DNA of 64,000 nucleotides from Rutidosis leptorrhynchoides (GCF_046630445.1 NC_092333.1:99284001-99348000); one strand, 5' to 3'. Positions 44,118 through 57,831 are shown, numbered from the stretch's first letter. The notes: a model not told the origin generated them from the letters alone. Program-made: numbers and translations.

Positions 44118-44361
44118 TCTTTCCTAGTTCGAACTCTTCTTTTGTAATTTCCTGTATTTCTTCCTCGGGTTCACTTTCCTCCTCGGGTTCACTTTCCTCC
44201 TCGGGTTCACTTTCCGGGTTCTCTATAGTCGGTTCATCCGGAATTTGTGAGTCTTCCCCAAAGATATTATTTTCGTCATCGGATAGGTTAATGACTGGAA
44301 CACCATCTGAAGATTCTGGTTCGGAGTCGCTGAACGTGATGACAAGTTTTGAGCCCGACAT
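44118..44361 (-). pseudogene. Truncated ORF0-B (minus), mirror of 43776
   Basis: Reads MSGSKLVITF... leftward from 44361 with three SEPEEE repeats to EEFELGK, then enters the filler. It is nearly the mirror image of the plus arm but differs at single bases (for example GAGGAA/GAGGAG in the repeat), so the two arms are separate copies. Confidence 0.88.
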
Positions 44362-44535
44362 CTATCACACAACAACTAACCCATTAGTACTACATAATAT
44401 TTACATATAAATTTTAACCAACAATGATAAGCAATGGTTTTTAAATCAAACCCGGTCAAAGTTCAGACTTACTAATGTATCCTAACGACTTCTCGGTTAG
44501 ACACACTAATGCAAACCTGGTTCGCTAAGACCACC

Positions 44536-44547
44536 GCTCTGATACCA
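44536..44547 (-). other. Primer-binding site, minus unit
   Basis: TGGTATCAGAGC on the minus strand, two bases from the LTR end at 44550. Confidence 0.88.
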
Positions 44548-44549
44548 CA

Positions 44550-47455
44550 TGTCATAACCCGTCCTTAACCATAAGAACGAGTTAGATAACGTATGATTTC
44601 ATTGCGAGGTATTGACCTCTATATGCGACATTTTTAAAAGAACAACTGCATTTATTTTACATTACAAACCATAACTCTTATTTTAATACAAGCTTTAGAC
44701 AATAAAAAGATGATTATCGTTTAGCGATAATCTTAGACTTACAAACTTTACATGTGATGATAACAATACGATTTCTAGCATATTTTACATTACAAATCCT
44801 CCGATATGTAGTTTTATTTTTGACACAAATATGCATACTCAAGATCTTGTTTAAATTCAACATGTTGCAGCGGAAGCTTCTAATTATCACCTGAGAATAG
44901 ACATGTTTAAAACGTCAACATAAAGTTGGTGAGATATAGGTTTAATGCCGGCAGCAATATATATATATAGACCACAAGATTTCATATATAAACGTTTTAA
45001 TAAAAATATTCTAAGTGGTTGAGCACTTGGTAACCATACTTAACATTTAATCACGTCGCATATTCCCTTTATTATGAAATCTTACTACACCGTACCAAGT
45101 GTAGTCACGAAACGAAGTACTGTGCAACCGTTGAATACTGGTCGTCCAGTCCGGTTGGGGTTGTCAGGCCCGATAGATCTATCAACAGGATTCGCGTTTA
45201 CAATACCGCTGTAAATAACAGTTACCAAGCTACAGGGAAGTATGCCAGTGGTACAACTCAACGTAGAATATATTTTTCAGTTACTTGTGTCCATATCGTA
45301 AAACATAAAATACATGTATTCTCATCCCGAAATATTTAGAGTTTAAAAGTGGGACTATATACTCACTTTTGCCTTGAAGATATATATATTTTGACTTGGT
45401 CTCCGGTTGATATCACGAACCTATCCATATATAGTTTATCAATATATTTCCATTTTAAACAATCGTCACATATATATACTTATTATACTTTTAATAGTTT
45501 TAATAATTTCTTAGTCCGTAGTTAACAGTCCGATGTTAGTAATTCAATTTTAATGGTTCATTTTTAGGTGTTTAATAAACCCCTAATGAAATAAATAAAA
45601 CCCCCATCGAATATGTATTGGTCGAGATTAATCTTGACCCACGGTACCGGTGTTGTCAAATGACGTGTTGCGTACATAAAGTACCGGTGTTGTCAAATGA
45701 CGTGTTGCGTACAATCATGGGATCTTATGATTAATCTTCTCGTATTGTTTACGGGTGATCCTGAACCATATAAAATTAAATTATGAGTACATATATATAA
45801 AATATCATGTTATTTTAAAAAGATGTGATTTATTTAATTTTTCTCCAATTATTTTCGTGACTAAACAAGTCTTGGATATCCGATTTTGTTTTGGTCATAG
45901 TTTCTTCGTTACAACTCCGTTTTCGTTGGTTCAACTTGCCACTTCCTTGGATCGAGTCCCTCTTTAAGAATATGAACTGTAAATACCTTAGTTTGTATTC
46001 GAAATCACAGGTCAAAGGTGAAACTTTGGTGAAACTTATGAAGTTAATCATTTTTGTTACAAAAATATCATTTAATGACCATTTTTCTAAAAACACTTAT
46101 ACTTTGAATTAAATCATGAAATTTTTATGTGTTAACATATTCATAAGAAATATCATTTTTCCAGAATATAAACCTCCAATTCAAAGTTCAAGATAGTTTT
46201 TAATTATCCAACCCCAAACAGTCCCCGGTTGCACTCCGACGTCGTAAAAACAGTTTTTAAGGTGTTCTTTGAAAAACCAAGTTATACCTTGTCAAATTAG
46301 CATATATTTATGTTATATTACAGGTCTTGAAGTATTTTAAAAGTTAAGTTAGAAGGATCTATTTAGTTTGCAAACAAGTTTGAAAACATTCAAACTATGT
46401 TCTTGTTGTTAAAATTGTATACCATAAAATATGATAGCTATATATATATGAATCGAATAAGGTTATGAACAAAGTTACTACCTCAAGTTACTTGGACAAG
46501 ATTGCTGTAAAAGAGAAGTAAAAACCTAGAACCAAAAGGGGGATGGAATTGGATGAAAGATTGGAAGTAAACTTGTGTTCTTGGAAGGATTCTTGAAGTG
46601 TTTTTGTAAGAGTTTTCTTATGGTGATTAAGTGATGTTTTTATGGCTAGATCTTCATGGATATTAGCTGAATGGTTATGGAGGTTAAGGCTCTTAAAAGT
46701 GTGTGTGTTTTAGTTAAAGGAAATGTGTAGTAAAATGAAAATGGAATGGAGTATAAATGGTGGTGTAAAAGGTGTATAAGTTTGTAATTTTGTGAAAAAA
46801 TCTTTTAATCATGTGAAATTGTCATACTAGATAACAAAAGTAGTTACCTTATACATAAGGCATTGAACAAGGGCTGGTTGGTGGTGATTTGATGTGTATA
46901 TACCAATAGTAAATACGTATAGAGGTTAGGTATGATACGAGTACATGTACTCTAGATATACGTATAGAAATTTTGTGAAAAATGGAATGAGAATTCAAAT
47001 ATAGCTATCTTTTGTGAATATACTTATATTGTTTTATGTATTTAAGTCTTTAAAAAGTGATTAAATACATTATATATACGATATATGTATAAACATTATA
47101 GGTTATAAGTATTTATATCAAATAACGTTACGTATGGTTATTGTTTTGAAAACTTAAGTTAGTAGTTTCAAAATATACTTATAACTTATTGTTATTAATA
47201 CAAAATGAGGTATTAAAACATCCTTAGATCATGTTAAATATGTATATATACATATATATACACAAACGTATAATTATCATATATTGTATAGTTCGTGATA
47301 TCATCGGTCAAACTAGACGGTCAATCGTTGTGTAGAACTCTCTTTGAAAACATAAGTCTCAACAATTTGGATTGCTTATCATGTTGGTAAGGTTTAATTT
47401 ATGTAAATATTAATCTTATAAGTATAAATTGATCGAAAAAGTGCGGGTCATTACA
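44550..47455 (-). repeat. Family B LTR 3 (minus), mosaic
   Basis: 2906 bp. It is 3' LTR of the minus copy to its right and 5' LTR of the ORF0 stub to its left. The PBS-side half (44550 to about 45500) is almost identical to LTRs 1 and 2; the PPT-side half, from about 45500 and especially 46400-46900, carries many substitutions and indels, including loss of the poly-C run. The adjacent gag-pol is near-identical to other copies, so the LTR looks recombinant. Confidence 0.9.
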
Positions 47456-47468
47456 GTACCTACCCGTT
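47456..47468 (-). other. Polypurine tract, minus copy
   Basis: AACGGGTAGGTAC on the minus strand adjoining LTR 3. Confidence 0.85.
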
Positions 47469-47502
47469 AAATAAATTTCGTCCCGAAATTTTAAAATTGT
47501 AC

Positions 47503-50500
47503 CTATTTTGCGTCATCGAGAAACAAGTGTGGATACTTTTGTTTCATCTGATCCTCTCGTTCCCAAGTAAACTCAGGACCTCTTCGAGCATTCCAACGAA
47601 CCTTAACGATCGGTATGTTGCTCTGCTTGAGCTGTTTAACTTCACGGTCCATGATTTCGATTGGTTCTTCGATGAATTGTAGTTTCTCGTCGACATGGAT
47701 TTCTTCAAGAGGAATGGTGAGGTCTTCCTTTGCAAGACACTTCTTAAGGTTTGAGACGTGAAAGGTATTATGTACTCCGGCGAGTTGTTGCGGTAACTCG
47801 AGTCGATAAGCTACCGGTCCAATGCGTTCGATAATCTTGAACGGACCTACATATCTTGGGTTCAGTTTACCCCTTTTTCCGAAGCGTATTACACCTTTCC
47901 ACGGTGACACCTTTAACATAACCATGTCACCGATCTGAAACTCTAATGGTTTCCTTCGAACATCGGCGTAGCTCTTTTGGCGACTACGGGCTGTTTTCAA
48001 TCTCTCCTTGATTTGTACTATCTTCTCAGTTGTTTCGTGTATGATCTCGGGACCAGTTAATTGTCGATCTCCTACTTCATTCCAACAAATAGGAGATCTA
48101 CACTTCCTTCCGTACAATGCTTCGAATGGCGCAGCTTTAATGCTCGCATGATAACTATTATTATACGAGAATTCTGCTAATGGTAGATATTTATCCCATC
48201 CGTTTCCAAAATCGATCACACATGCCCTGAGCATGTCTTCAAGAGTCTGAATCGTTCTTTCACTCTGCCCGTCGGTTTGCGGATGATACGCGGTACTCAT
48301 ATCCAAACGAGTTCCTAGGGCCTCCTGTAGTGATTGCCAGAACTTTGATGTAAATCTACTATCACGATCGGATATAATGGAAAAAGGTATTCCATGCCTT
48401 GAAACAACTTCCTTTATATACAATCGTAATAGTTTCTCCATTCTATCCGTTTCCTTTATAGGCAAGAAATGTGCAGACTTGGTGAGACGATCAACAATCA
48501 CCCAAATGGTGTCGTATCCCCAGGCAGTCTTTGGTAACTTCGTGATGAAATCCATGGTAATACCATCCCATTTCCATTCTGGGATTTCTGGTTGTTGAAG
48601 TAACCCTGACGGCTTCTGGTGTTCAGCTTTGACTTTCGAACAAGTTAAACATTCCCCAACATATGTTGCAACGTCTGTCTTTAAATTAGGCCACCAATAA
48701 TGTGTCTTAAGATCTTGGTACATCTTTCCAACTCCAGGATGTATCGAGTATCTTGTCTTATGTGCCTCATTCAATATCAACTTCCTTAATCCACCCAACT
48801 TCGGTACCCAAATACGGTTTGCAAAATATCGAATTCCATCTTCCCGTATAACGAGTTGCTTCTCATACTTCTTCATTATTTCATTTCCTATATTTTCTTT
48901 AGTAAGTGCTTCTCGTTGAACTTCTTTGATTTGTGAGTTGAGATTCATGCGAATTTTTATGTTCATCGCTCGTACTCGAATTGGTTCTCGTTCCTTTCTG
49001 CTTAGAGCGTCGGCCACCACGTTCGCTTTCCCGGGATGATAACGAATTTCACAATCATAGTCATTTATTAACTCAACCCACCTACGTTGCCTCATGTTCA
49101 GCTGTTTTTGATCGAAAATATGTTGAAGGCTTTTATGATCAGTAAACACAGTGCATTTAACCCCATACAAGTAGTGTCTCCATATCTTCAATGCAAACAC
49201 GACTGCTCCCAATTCTAGATCATGCGTCGTATAATTCCGCTCGTGAATCTTTAATTGTCGGGATGCGTATGCAATAACTTTCTTCCGTTGCATAAGAACG
49301 CAACCAAAACCTTGTCGCGAAGCGTCACAATATATTTCAAAATTATCGTTCCCTTCTGGTAACGATAAAATAGGCGCCGTAGTCAACTTCTTTTTCAGTA
49401 ATTGAAATGCACTCTCCTGCTCAGTAGTCCATTCATATTTCTTCCCTTTTTGCGTTAACGCTGTCAACGGCTTAGCTATTCGGGAAAAATCTTGAATAAA
49501 CCTTCTATAATAACCGGCTAAACCCAAAAATTGGCGTATCTGCATTGGTGTCTTAGGAGTCTCCCATTTTTCAATGGCTTCAATTTTTGCTGGATCAACC
49601 TGAATTCCTTTGCTACTAACAACGTGGCCAAGAAATTGCACTTCTTTCAACCAGAAAGCACATTTAGAAAATTTAGCATATAGCTGTTCTTTTCTTAACA
49701 ACTCTAATATCAACCTTAAATGCTGCTCATGCTCTTGCTCACTCTTGGAATAGATAAGAATATCATCAATGAAAACGATAACAAACTTATCTAAATATGG
49801 ACTACAAACTCGATTCATGAGGTCCATGAATACAGCTGGCGCATTCGTCAATCCAAACGGCATGACCAAAAATTCGTAATGACCGTAGCGTGTCCGAAAA
49901 GCAGTTTTCGGTATATCTTCTTCTTTGACACGTAATTGATGATAGCCCGATCTTAGGTCAATTTTCGAGTACACACATGATCCTTGGAGTTGATCAAATA
50001 AGTCGTCAATTCTCGGTAGTGGATACCGATTCTTGATAGTTAACTTATTTAATTCACGATAATCTATACACATTCGGAAAGATCCGTCTTTCTTCTTGAC
50101 GAATAAAATTGGAGCTCCCCACGGTGAAGTACTTGGTCGTATGAATCCGCGATCCAGTAATTCTTTTAACTGACTCTGAAGTTCTTTTAACTCGGACGGT
50201 GCAAGTCTATATGGAGCACGGGCAACCGGTGCAGCTCCTGGTACAAGATCTATTTGAAATTCTACAGATCTAAATGGAGGTAATCCCGGCAACTCTTCCG
50301 GAAATACTTCAGGAAAATCTCTTGCCACAGGCACGTCATTGATGCACTTCTCTTTTTCTTTCTTTTCGACTTTATTAACATGTGCTAAGATAGCATAGCA
50401 CCCTTTCTTCAAGCACTTTTGAGCTTTCAAATAACTAATGAGTTTTAGCTTTGAGTTACCCTTCTCTCCATAAATCATTACTGGCGTTTTATCTTTACGA

Positions 50501-51933
50501 GGAATGCGAATTGCCTTCTTGGCGCACACAACTTCAGCTCCTATTTTGGACATCCAGTCCATGCCGACTATTACATCAAAACTTCCTAATTCTACGGGTA
50601 TCAAGTCAATTTTAAACGTTTCTCCGGCTAAATTTATTTTACAATCACGGCAAATTTTATCGGCTTTAATTAGTTTACCATTAGCTAACTCAATCATGTA
50701 CTTAGCATCTAGAGGTAATGATGAACAATTCAATTTAGCGTAAAAGCCTCTACTCACGTAACTTCTATCGGCACCAGTATCAAATATAATAGATGCGGAT
50801 AAGTTATTAATGGTAAACGTACCCGTAACAAGCTCCGGGTCTTCACACGCCTCTCTAGCATTAATAACAAATGCTCTCCCTCGTGCAGGTCCGATATTCT
50901 TCTCTGGATTCGGGCACTCGCTCTTATAATGACCCTGTTTCCCACATCCATAACAAGTAACAGTAGCCAAAGCAGTTCTATTTGCATTAGTGGCAGGAGT
51001 CTTGGTACCATTTGTATTTGTAACGAGAGTCCTACAATCTTCAGCAAGATGACCCTTTCGATTACATTTGTTGCATACCACATTACAGTAACCAGAGTGA
51101 TGTTTGTGGCATCGGTTGCATAAAGGATTTTGTCCTTTATAACCAAAGCTTAAACCACTACCCGCACCTTGCGTGATTTCTTGTTTCTTAAAAGATTGTT
51201 GTTGGTTACCACGATCATAATTTCCATTCCACTTTCTTTTGTTACCTGATACCTTCACATCAGTATTGGATGCTTTCTTATCCATGATGACCTGATCCAT
51301 TAGCTCGTTTGCCATGGTTATAGCTTCATGAATTGTCTTAGGTTTCGATGCTGTAACGTTTGCCTTGACCTTTTTGGGCAAACCATCTTTGTACATTTCA
51401 ATCTTCCGTTCTTCGGTTGGAACCAATTCAGGACATAGCAAAACTAATTCCATGAATCGCTGATTGTAGTTGGTGATTTCAGTACCAATAACCTTCAGAC
51501 TTCGTAACTCATCTTCCAACTTCCTAACCTCGTTCCTTGGACAATATTCGTTGATTAACATTGTTTTGAATTCTTCCCACGGAGTATCATAAGCTACATC
51601 TCCTCCTACAGCCTTCACATAATTTTTCCACCACGTGAGTGCACTATCTTGTAAAGTGCACGATGCATACTTGGTCATGTCCTTTTCAACACAACCACTG
51701 ATTTTAAACACAGTCTCCATCTTTTCTATCCACCGGGTTAAACCGATCGGTCCTTCTGTTCCACTGAATGATGAGGGCTTGCAAGCTTGAAAAGTTTTGT
51801 AAGTGCACCCCACACGAGGATTTGGGTTAATTGCAGCACCTCTTGCAGCCTCGACCCATAACATTCTGTCGTTCACTCGCTGATTGATGAGTTCCTGGAT
51901 TTCTTGTTCCGTCATTCGGTTCAATCGCGCCAT
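47503..51933 (-). CDS. Intact Gag-Pol of family B (minus copy)
   Basis: Open frame of 1476 codons with no lesion seen; the reference copy of the family. Gag 1-270 ([14 protein letters not shown] near 40-52); zinc knuckles 287-300 and 327-340; protease DTGA at 385-388; reverse transcriptase about 560-740 with FIDD at 721-724; RNase H CDAS at 869-872; integrase finger H1058, H1064, C1095, C1098; DDE at D1128, D1189, E1225 (35 residues between the last two); GPF near 1363; chromodomain-like tail about 1435-1472 ([24 protein letters not shown]). The tail and single-frame layout point to Tekay/Del chromoviruses. Its own 5' LTR, PBS and half of ORF0 are missing because of junction 3, so the copy could not be transcribed normally. 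Confidence 0.95.
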   Translation of the reverse strand: MARLNRMTEQEIQELINQRVNDRMLWVEAARGAAINPNPRVGCTYKTFQACKPSSFSGTEGPIGLTRWIEKMETVFKISGCVEKDMTKYASCTLQDSALTWWKNYVKAVGGDVAYDTPWEEFKTMLINEYCPRNEVRKLEDELRSLKVIGTEITNYNQRFMELVLLCPELVPTEERKIEMYKDGLPKKVKANVTASKPKTIHEAITMANELMDQVIMDKKASNTDVKVSGNKRKWNGNYDRGNQQQSFKKQEITQGAGSGLSFGYKGQNPLCNRCHKHHSGYCNVVCNKCNRKGHLAEDCRTLVTNTNGTKTPATNANRTALATVTCYGCGKQGHYKSECPNPEKNIGPARGRAFVINAREACEDPELVTGTFTINNLSASIIFDTGADRSYVSRGFYAKLNCSSLPLDAKYMIELANGKLIKADKICRDCKINLAGETFKIDLIPVELGSFDVIVGMDWMSKIGAEVVCAKKAIRIPRKDKTPVMIYGEKGNSKLKLISYLKAQKCLKKGCYAILAHVNKVEKKEKEKCINDVPVARDFPEVFPEELPGLPPFRSVEFQIDLVPGAAPVARAPYRLAPSELKELQSQLKELLDRGFIRPSTSPWGAPILFVKKKDGSFRMCIDYRELNKLTIKNRYPLPRIDDLFDQLQGSCVYSKIDLRSGYHQLRVKEEDIPKTAFRTRYGHYEFLVMPFGLTNAPAVFMDLMNRVCSPYLDKFVIVFIDDILIYSKSEQEHEQHLRLILELLRKEQLYAKFSKCAFWLKEVQFLGHVVSSKGIQVDPAKIEAIEKWETPKTPMQIRQFLGLAGYYRRFIQDFSRIAKPLTALTQKGKKYEWTTEQESAFQLLKKKLTTAPILSLPEGNDNFEIYCDASRQGFGCVLMQRKKVIAYASRQLKIHERNYTTHDLELGAVVFALKIWRHYLYGVKCTVFTDHKSLQHIFDQKQLNMRQRRWVELINDYDCEIRYHPGKANVVADALSRKEREPIRVRAMNIKIRMNLNSQIKEVQREALTKENIGNEIMKKYEKQLVIREDGIRYFANRIWVPKLGGLRKLILNEAHKTRYSIHPGVGKMYQDLKTHYWWPNLKTDVATYVGECLTCSKVKAEHQKPSGLLQQPEIPEWKWDGITMDFITKLPKTAWGYDTIWVIVDRLTKSAHFLPIKETDRMEKLLRLYIKEVVSRHGIPFSIISDRDSRFTSKFWQSLQEALGTRLDMSTAYHPQTDGQSERTIQTLEDMLRACVIDFGNGWDKYLPLAEFSYNNSYHASIKAAPFEALYGRKCRSPICWNEVGDRQLTGPEIIHETTEKIVQIKERLKTARSRQKSYADVRRKPLEFQIGDMVMLKVSPWKGVIRFGKRGKLNPRYVGPFKIIERIGPVAYRLELPQQLAGVHNTFHVSNLKKCLAKEDLTIPLEEIHVDEKLQFIEEPIEIMDREVKQLKQSNIPIVKVRWNARRGPEFTWEREDQMKQKYPHLFLDDAK

Positions 51934-52301
51934 ATTCTTCTATAAGAATGAAAAGAAAATAATTATTCACATGGAATATTATAGATGTAGTGTATATTTA
52001 CAGTACATTATAGCTTATTAATAATATGAACCAGGTATTATTATAAAAGTCTTTTCTTCTTATTAGCGTTTTATAATTATATCTAGGGTAGTACCTACCC
52101 GTTAATGTCCATACTTAATAGCTTAGTACATAATCAATTACTACCATCTAAATAATACTTAACCATGGAAAATTATTGCATTTCACACTTCACTATTTTA
52201 CATATGCTTATCTTACATCGAACATTAAACAAACAACACTAATAATATTATACAAAACATTATATGATCCCATGGTTTAATACGGCAGCGCATCGTTTGG
52301 T

Positions 52302-52660
52302 CTATTTTCTAGGACGTTTAGGTTCAAAGAATCGCTTAACGCTTATCCTGGCTGTCTGCCTATATTTTGGCTGTGGGACTGAAGAACTGGATGCCGGGAT
52401 AGAACGAATAGGAATAGCGGGAATAGGGGTGGTAGTGTCTAGTGAAGTTGGTGCCACATCATCCTTACTAAACTCGGGATTTGAATTTTCTAATTCATTA
52501 GCCTTTCGTTTCTTTCCTAGTTCGAACTCGTCTTTTGTAATTTCCTGTATTTCTTCCTCGGGTTCACTTTCCTCCTCGGGTTCACTTTCCTCCTCGGGTT
52601 CACTTTCCTCCTCGGGTTCACTTTCCTCCTCGGGTTCACTTACTCCTCGGGTTCACTTAC
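52302..52660 (-). pseudogene. ORF0-B C-terminal part (minus), truncated at junction 3
   Basis: Minus-strand frame with about five SEPEEE repeats, EITK.EFELGKKRKANE, TARI and the basic tail, ending TAG at 52302-52304. The N-terminus is absent, and the last repeat next to the junction is irregular (ACTTACTCC instead of ACTTTCCTCC). The plus-strand ORF over the same bases is an antisense shadow. Confidence 0.85.
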
Positions 52661-52685
52661 TAAACTTGTGTTCTTGGAGGAAAGT
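52640..52685. other. Polarity-reversal junction 3 (divergent) with LTR-derived filler
   Basis: Minus and plus ORF0 repeats meet around 52661-52678. The bases taaacttgtgttcttgga are identical to 46568-46585 in LTR 3; the plus-strand LTR copies differ from this at three positions. The filler was therefore probably copied from the LTR 3 lineage. Confidence 0.82.
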
Positions 52686-52957
52686 GAACCCGAGGAGGAA
52701 AGTGAACCCGAGGAGGAAAGTGAACCCGAGGAAGAAATACAGGAAATTACAAAAGACGAGTTCGAACTAGGAAAGAAACGAAAGGCTAATGAATTAGAAA
52801 ATTCAAATCCCGAGTTTAGTAAGGATGATGTGGTACCAACTTCACTAGACACTACCACCCCTATTCCCGCTATTCCTATTCGTTCTATCCCGGCATCCAG
52901 TTCTTCAGTCCCACAGCCAAAATATAGGCAGACAGCCAGGATAAGCGTTAAGTGATT
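52679..52957 (+). pseudogene. ORF0-B C-terminal part (plus), truncated with premature stop
   Basis: Starts within the SEPEEE repeats at the junction. It reads EITK.EFELGKKRKANE and TARISVK, then TGA where the intact copy has CGA (Arg), removing the last nine residues including most of the basic tail. C to T at a CpG. Confidence 0.85.
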
Positions 52958-53353
52958 CTTTGAACCTAAACGTCCTAGAAAATAGACCAAACGATGCGCT
53001 GCCGTATTAAACCATGGGATCATATAATGTTTTGTATAATATTATTAGTGTGGTTTGTTTAATGTTCGATGTAAGATAAGCATATGTAAAATAGTGAAGT
53101 GTGAAATGCAATAATTTTCCATGGTTAAGTATTATTTAGATGGTAGTAATTGATTCTGTACTAAGCTATTAAGTATGGACATTAACGGGTAGGTACTACC
53201 CTAGATATAATTATAAAACGCTAATAAGAAGAAAAGGCTTTTATAATAATACATGGTTCATATTATTAATAAGCTATAATGTACTGTAAATATACACTAC
53301 ATCTATAATATTCCATGTGAATAATTATTTTCTTTTCATTCTTATAGAAGAAT

Positions 53354-56300
53354 ATGGCGCGATTGAACCGAATGACGGAACAAGAAATCCAGGAACTCAT
53401 CAATCAGCGAGTGAACGACAGAATGTTATGGGTCGAGGCTGCAAGAGGTGCTGCAGTTAACCCAAATCCTCGTGTGGGGTGCACTTACAAAACTTTTCAA
53501 GCTTGCAAGCCCTCATCATTCAGTGGAACAGAAGGACCGATCGGTTTAACCCGGTGGATAGAAAAGATGGAGACTGTGTTTAAAATAAGTGGTTGTGTTG
53601 AAAAGGACATGACCAAGTATGCATCGTGCACTTTACAAGATAGTGCACTCACGTGGTGAAAAAATTATGTGAAGGCTGTAGGAGGAGATGTAGCTTATGA
53701 TACTCCTTGGGAAGAATTCAAAACAATGTTAATCAACGAGTATTGTCCAAGGAACGAGGTTAGGAAGTTGGAAGATGAATTACGAAGTCTGAAGGTTATT
53801 GGTACTGAAATCACCAACTACAATCAGCGATTCATGGAATTAGTTTTGCTATGTCCTGAATTGGTTCCAACCGAAGAACGGAAAATTGAAATGTACAAAG
53901 ATGGTTTGCCCAAAAAGGTCAAGGCAAATGTTACAGCATCGAAACCTAAGACAATTCATGAAGCTATAACCATGGCAAACGAGCTAATGGATCAGGTCAT
54001 CATGGATAAGAAAGTATCCAATACTGATGTGAAGGTATCAGGTAACAAAAGAAAGTGGAATGGAAATTATGATCGAGGTAACCAACAACAATCTTTTAAG
54101 AAACAAGAAATCACGCAAGGTGCGGGTAGTGGTTTAAGCTTTGGTTATAAAGGACAAAATCCTTTATGCAACCGATGCCACAAACATCACTCTGGTTACT
54201 GTAATGTGGTATGCAACAAATGTAATCGAAAGGGTCATCTTGCTGAAGATTGTAGGGCTCTCGTTACAAATACAAATGGTACCAAGACTCCTGCCACCAA
54301 TGCAAATAGAACTGCTTTGGCTACCATTACTTGTTTTGGGTGTGGAAAACAAGGTCACTATAAGAGCCAGTGCCCGAATCCAGAGAAGAATATCGGACCT
54401 GCACGTGGGAGAGCATTTGTTATTAATGCTAGAGAGGCATGTGAAGACCCGGAGCTTGTTACGGGTACGTTTACCATTAATAACTTATCCGCATCTATTA
54501 TATTTGATACTGGTGCTGATAGAAGTTACGTGTGTAGAGACTTTCACGCTAAATTGAATTGTTCATCATTACCTCTAGATGTTAAGTACATGATTGAGTT
54601 AGCTAATGGTAAACTAATTAAAGCCGATAAAATTTGCCGTGATTGTAAAATAAATTTAGCCGGAGAAACGTTTAAAATTGACTTGATACCCGTAGAATTA
54701 GGAAGTTTTGATGTAATAGTCGGCATGGACTGGATGTCCAAAATAGGAGCTGAAGTTGTGTGCGCCAAGAAGGCAATTCGCATTCCTCGTAAAGATAAAA
54801 CGCCAGTAATGATTTATGGAGAGAAAGGTAACTCAAAGCTAAAACTCATTAGTTATTTGAAAGCTCAAAAGTGCTTGAAGAAAGGGTGCTATGCTATCTT
54901 AGCACATGTTAATAAAGTCGAAAAGAAAGAAAAAGAGAAGTGCATCAATGACGTGCCTGTGGCAAGAGATTTTCCTGAAGTATTTCCGGAAGAGTTGCCG
55001 GAATTACCTCCATTTAGATCTGTAGAATTTCAAATAGATCTTGTACCAGGAGCTGCACCGGTTGCCCGTGCTCCATATAGACTTGCACCGTCCGAGTTAA
55101 AAGAACTTCAGAGTCAGTTAAAAGAATTACTGGATCGTGGATTCATACGACCAAGTACTTCACCGTGGGGAGCTCCAATTTTATTCGTCAAGAAGAAAGA
55201 CGGATCTTTCCGAATGTGTATAGATTATCGTGAATTAAATAAGTTAACTATCAAGAATCGGTATCCACTACCGAGAATTGACGACTTATTTGATCAACTC
55301 CAAGGATCATGTGTGTACTCGAAAATTGACCTAAGATCGGGCTATCATCAATTACGTGTCAAAGAAGAAGATATACCGAAAACTGCTTTTCGGACACGCT
55401 ACGGTCATTACGAATTTTTGGTCATGCCGTTTGGATTGACGAATGCGCCAGCTGTATTCATGGACCTCATGAATCGAGTTTGTAGTCCATATTTAGATAA
55501 GTTTGTTATCGTTTTCATTGATGATATTCTTATCTATTCCAAGAGTGAGCAAGAGCATGAGCAGCATTTAAGGTTGATATTAGAGTTGTTAAGAAAAGAA
55601 CAGCTATATGCTAAATTTTCTAAATGTGCTTTCTGGTTGAAAGAAGTGCAATTTCTTGGCCACGTTGTTAGTAGCAAAGGAATTCAGGTTGATCCAGCAA
55701 AAATTGAAGCCATTGAAAAATGGGAGACTCCTAAGACACCAATGCAGATACGCCAATTTTTGGGTTTAGCCGGTTATTATAGAAGGTTTATTCAAGATTT
55801 TTCCCGAATAGCTAAGCCGTTGACAGCGTTAACGCAAAAAGGGAAGAAATATGAATGGACTACTGAGCAGGAGAGTGCATTTCAATTACTGAAAAAGAAG
55901 TTGACTACGGCGCCTATTTTATCGTTACCAGAAGGGAACGATAATTTTGAAATATATTGTGACGCTTCGCGACAAGGTTTTGGTTGCGTTCTTATGCAAC
56001 GGAAGAAAGTTATTGCATACGCATCCCGACAATTAAAGATTCACGAGCGGAATTATACGACGCATGATCTAGAATTGGGAGCAGTCGTGTTTGCATTGAA
56101 GATATGGAGACACTACTTGTATGGGGTTAAATGCACTGTGTTTACTGATCATAAAAGCCTTCAACATATTTTCGATCAAAAACAGCTGAACATGAGGCAA
56201 CGTAGGTGGGTTGAGTTAATAAATGACTATGATTGTGAAATTCGTTATCATCCCGGGAAAGCGAACGTGGTGGCCGACGCTCTAAGCAGAAAGGAACGAG

Positions 56301-57784
56301 AACCAATTCGAGTACGAGCGATGAACATAAAAATTCGCATGAATCTCAACTCACAAATCAAAGAAGTTCAACGAGAAGCACTTACTAAAGAAAATATAGG
56401 AAATGAAATAATGAAGAAGTATGAGAAGCAACTCATTATGCGGGAAGATGGAATTCGATATTTTGCAAACCGTATTTGGGTACCAAAGTTGGGTGGATTA
56501 AGGAAGTTAATATTGAATGAGGCACATAAGACAAGATACTCGATACATCCTGGAGTTGGAAAGATGTATCAAGATCTTAAGACGCATTATTGGTGGCCTA
56601 ATTTGAAGACAGACGTTGCAACATATGTTGGGGAATGTTTAACTTGTTCCAAAGTCAAAGCAGAACACCAGAAGCCGTCAGGGTTACTTCAACAACCAGA
56701 AATCCCAGAATGGAAATGGGATGGTATTACCATGGATTTCATCACGAAGTTACCAAAGACTGCCTGGGGATACGACACCATTTGGGTGATTGTTGATCGT
56801 CTCACCAAGTCTGCACATTTCTTGCCTATAAAGGAAACGGATAGAATGGAGAAACTATTACGATTGTATATAAAGGAAGTTGTTTCAAGGCATGGAATAC
56901 CTTTTTCCATTATATCCGATCGTGATAGTAGATTTACATCAAAGTTCTGGCAATCACTACAGGAGGCCCTAGGAACTCGTTTGGATATGAGTACCGCGTA
57001 TCATCCGCAAACCGACGGGCAGAGTGAAAGAACGATTCAGACTCTTGAAGACATGCTCAGGGCATGTGTGATCGATTTTGGAAACGGATGGGATAAATAT
57101 CTACCATTAGCAGAATTCTCGTATAATAATAGTTATCATGCGAGCATTAAAGCTGCGCCATTCGAAGCATTGTACGGAAGGAAGTGTAGATCTCCTATTT
57201 GTTGGAATGAAGTAGGAGATCGACAATTAACTGGTCCCGAGATCATACACGAAACAACTGAGAAGATAGTACAAATCAAGGAGAGATTGAAAACAGCCCG
57301 TAGTCGCCAAAAGAGCTACGCCGATGTTCGAAGGAAACCATTAGAGTTTCAGATCGGTGACATGGTTATGTTAAAGGTGTCACCGTGGAAAGGTGTAATA
57401 CGCTTCGGAAAAAGGGGTAAACTGAACCCAAGATATGTAGGTCCGTTCAAGATTATCGAACGCATTGGACCGGTAGCTTATCGACTCGAGTTACCGCAAC
57501 AACTCGCCGGAGTACATAATACCTTTCACGTCTCAAACCTTAAGAAGTGTCTTGCAAAGGAAGACCTCACCATTCCTCTTGAAGAAATCCATGTCGACGA
57601 GAAACTACAATTCATCGAAGAACCAATCGAAATCATGGATCGTGAAGTTAAACGGCTCAAGCAGAGCAACATACCGATCGTTAAGGTTCGTTGGAATGCT
57701 CGAAGGGGTCCCGAGTTTACTTGGGAACGAGAGGATCAAATGAAACAAAAATATCCACACTTGTTTTCCGATGACGCAAAATAG
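53354..57784 (+). pseudogene. Gag-Pol of family B (plus copy 4), one in-frame stop
   Basis: Same 1476-codon layout as the intact minus copy, but a TGG to TGA change at 53657-53659 (ALTWW motif of gag) stops translation after 101 codons. The frame then stays open to 57784 with all pol motifs and the chromodomain-like tail. Differences include [11 protein letters not shown] near the protease (element A has [11 protein letters not shown]), [14 protein letters not shown] in the second knuckle and LPEL at the pol linker. It lacks a 5' LTR and PBS because it begins at junction 3. Confidence 0.92.
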
Positions 57785-57818
57785 GTACAATTTTAAAATT
57801 TCGGGACGAAATTTATTT

Positions 57819-57831
57819 AACGGGTAGGTAC
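57819..57831 (+). other. Polypurine tract, plus copy 4
   Basis: AACGGGTAGGTAC immediately before TGTAATG at 57832. Confidence 0.85.
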
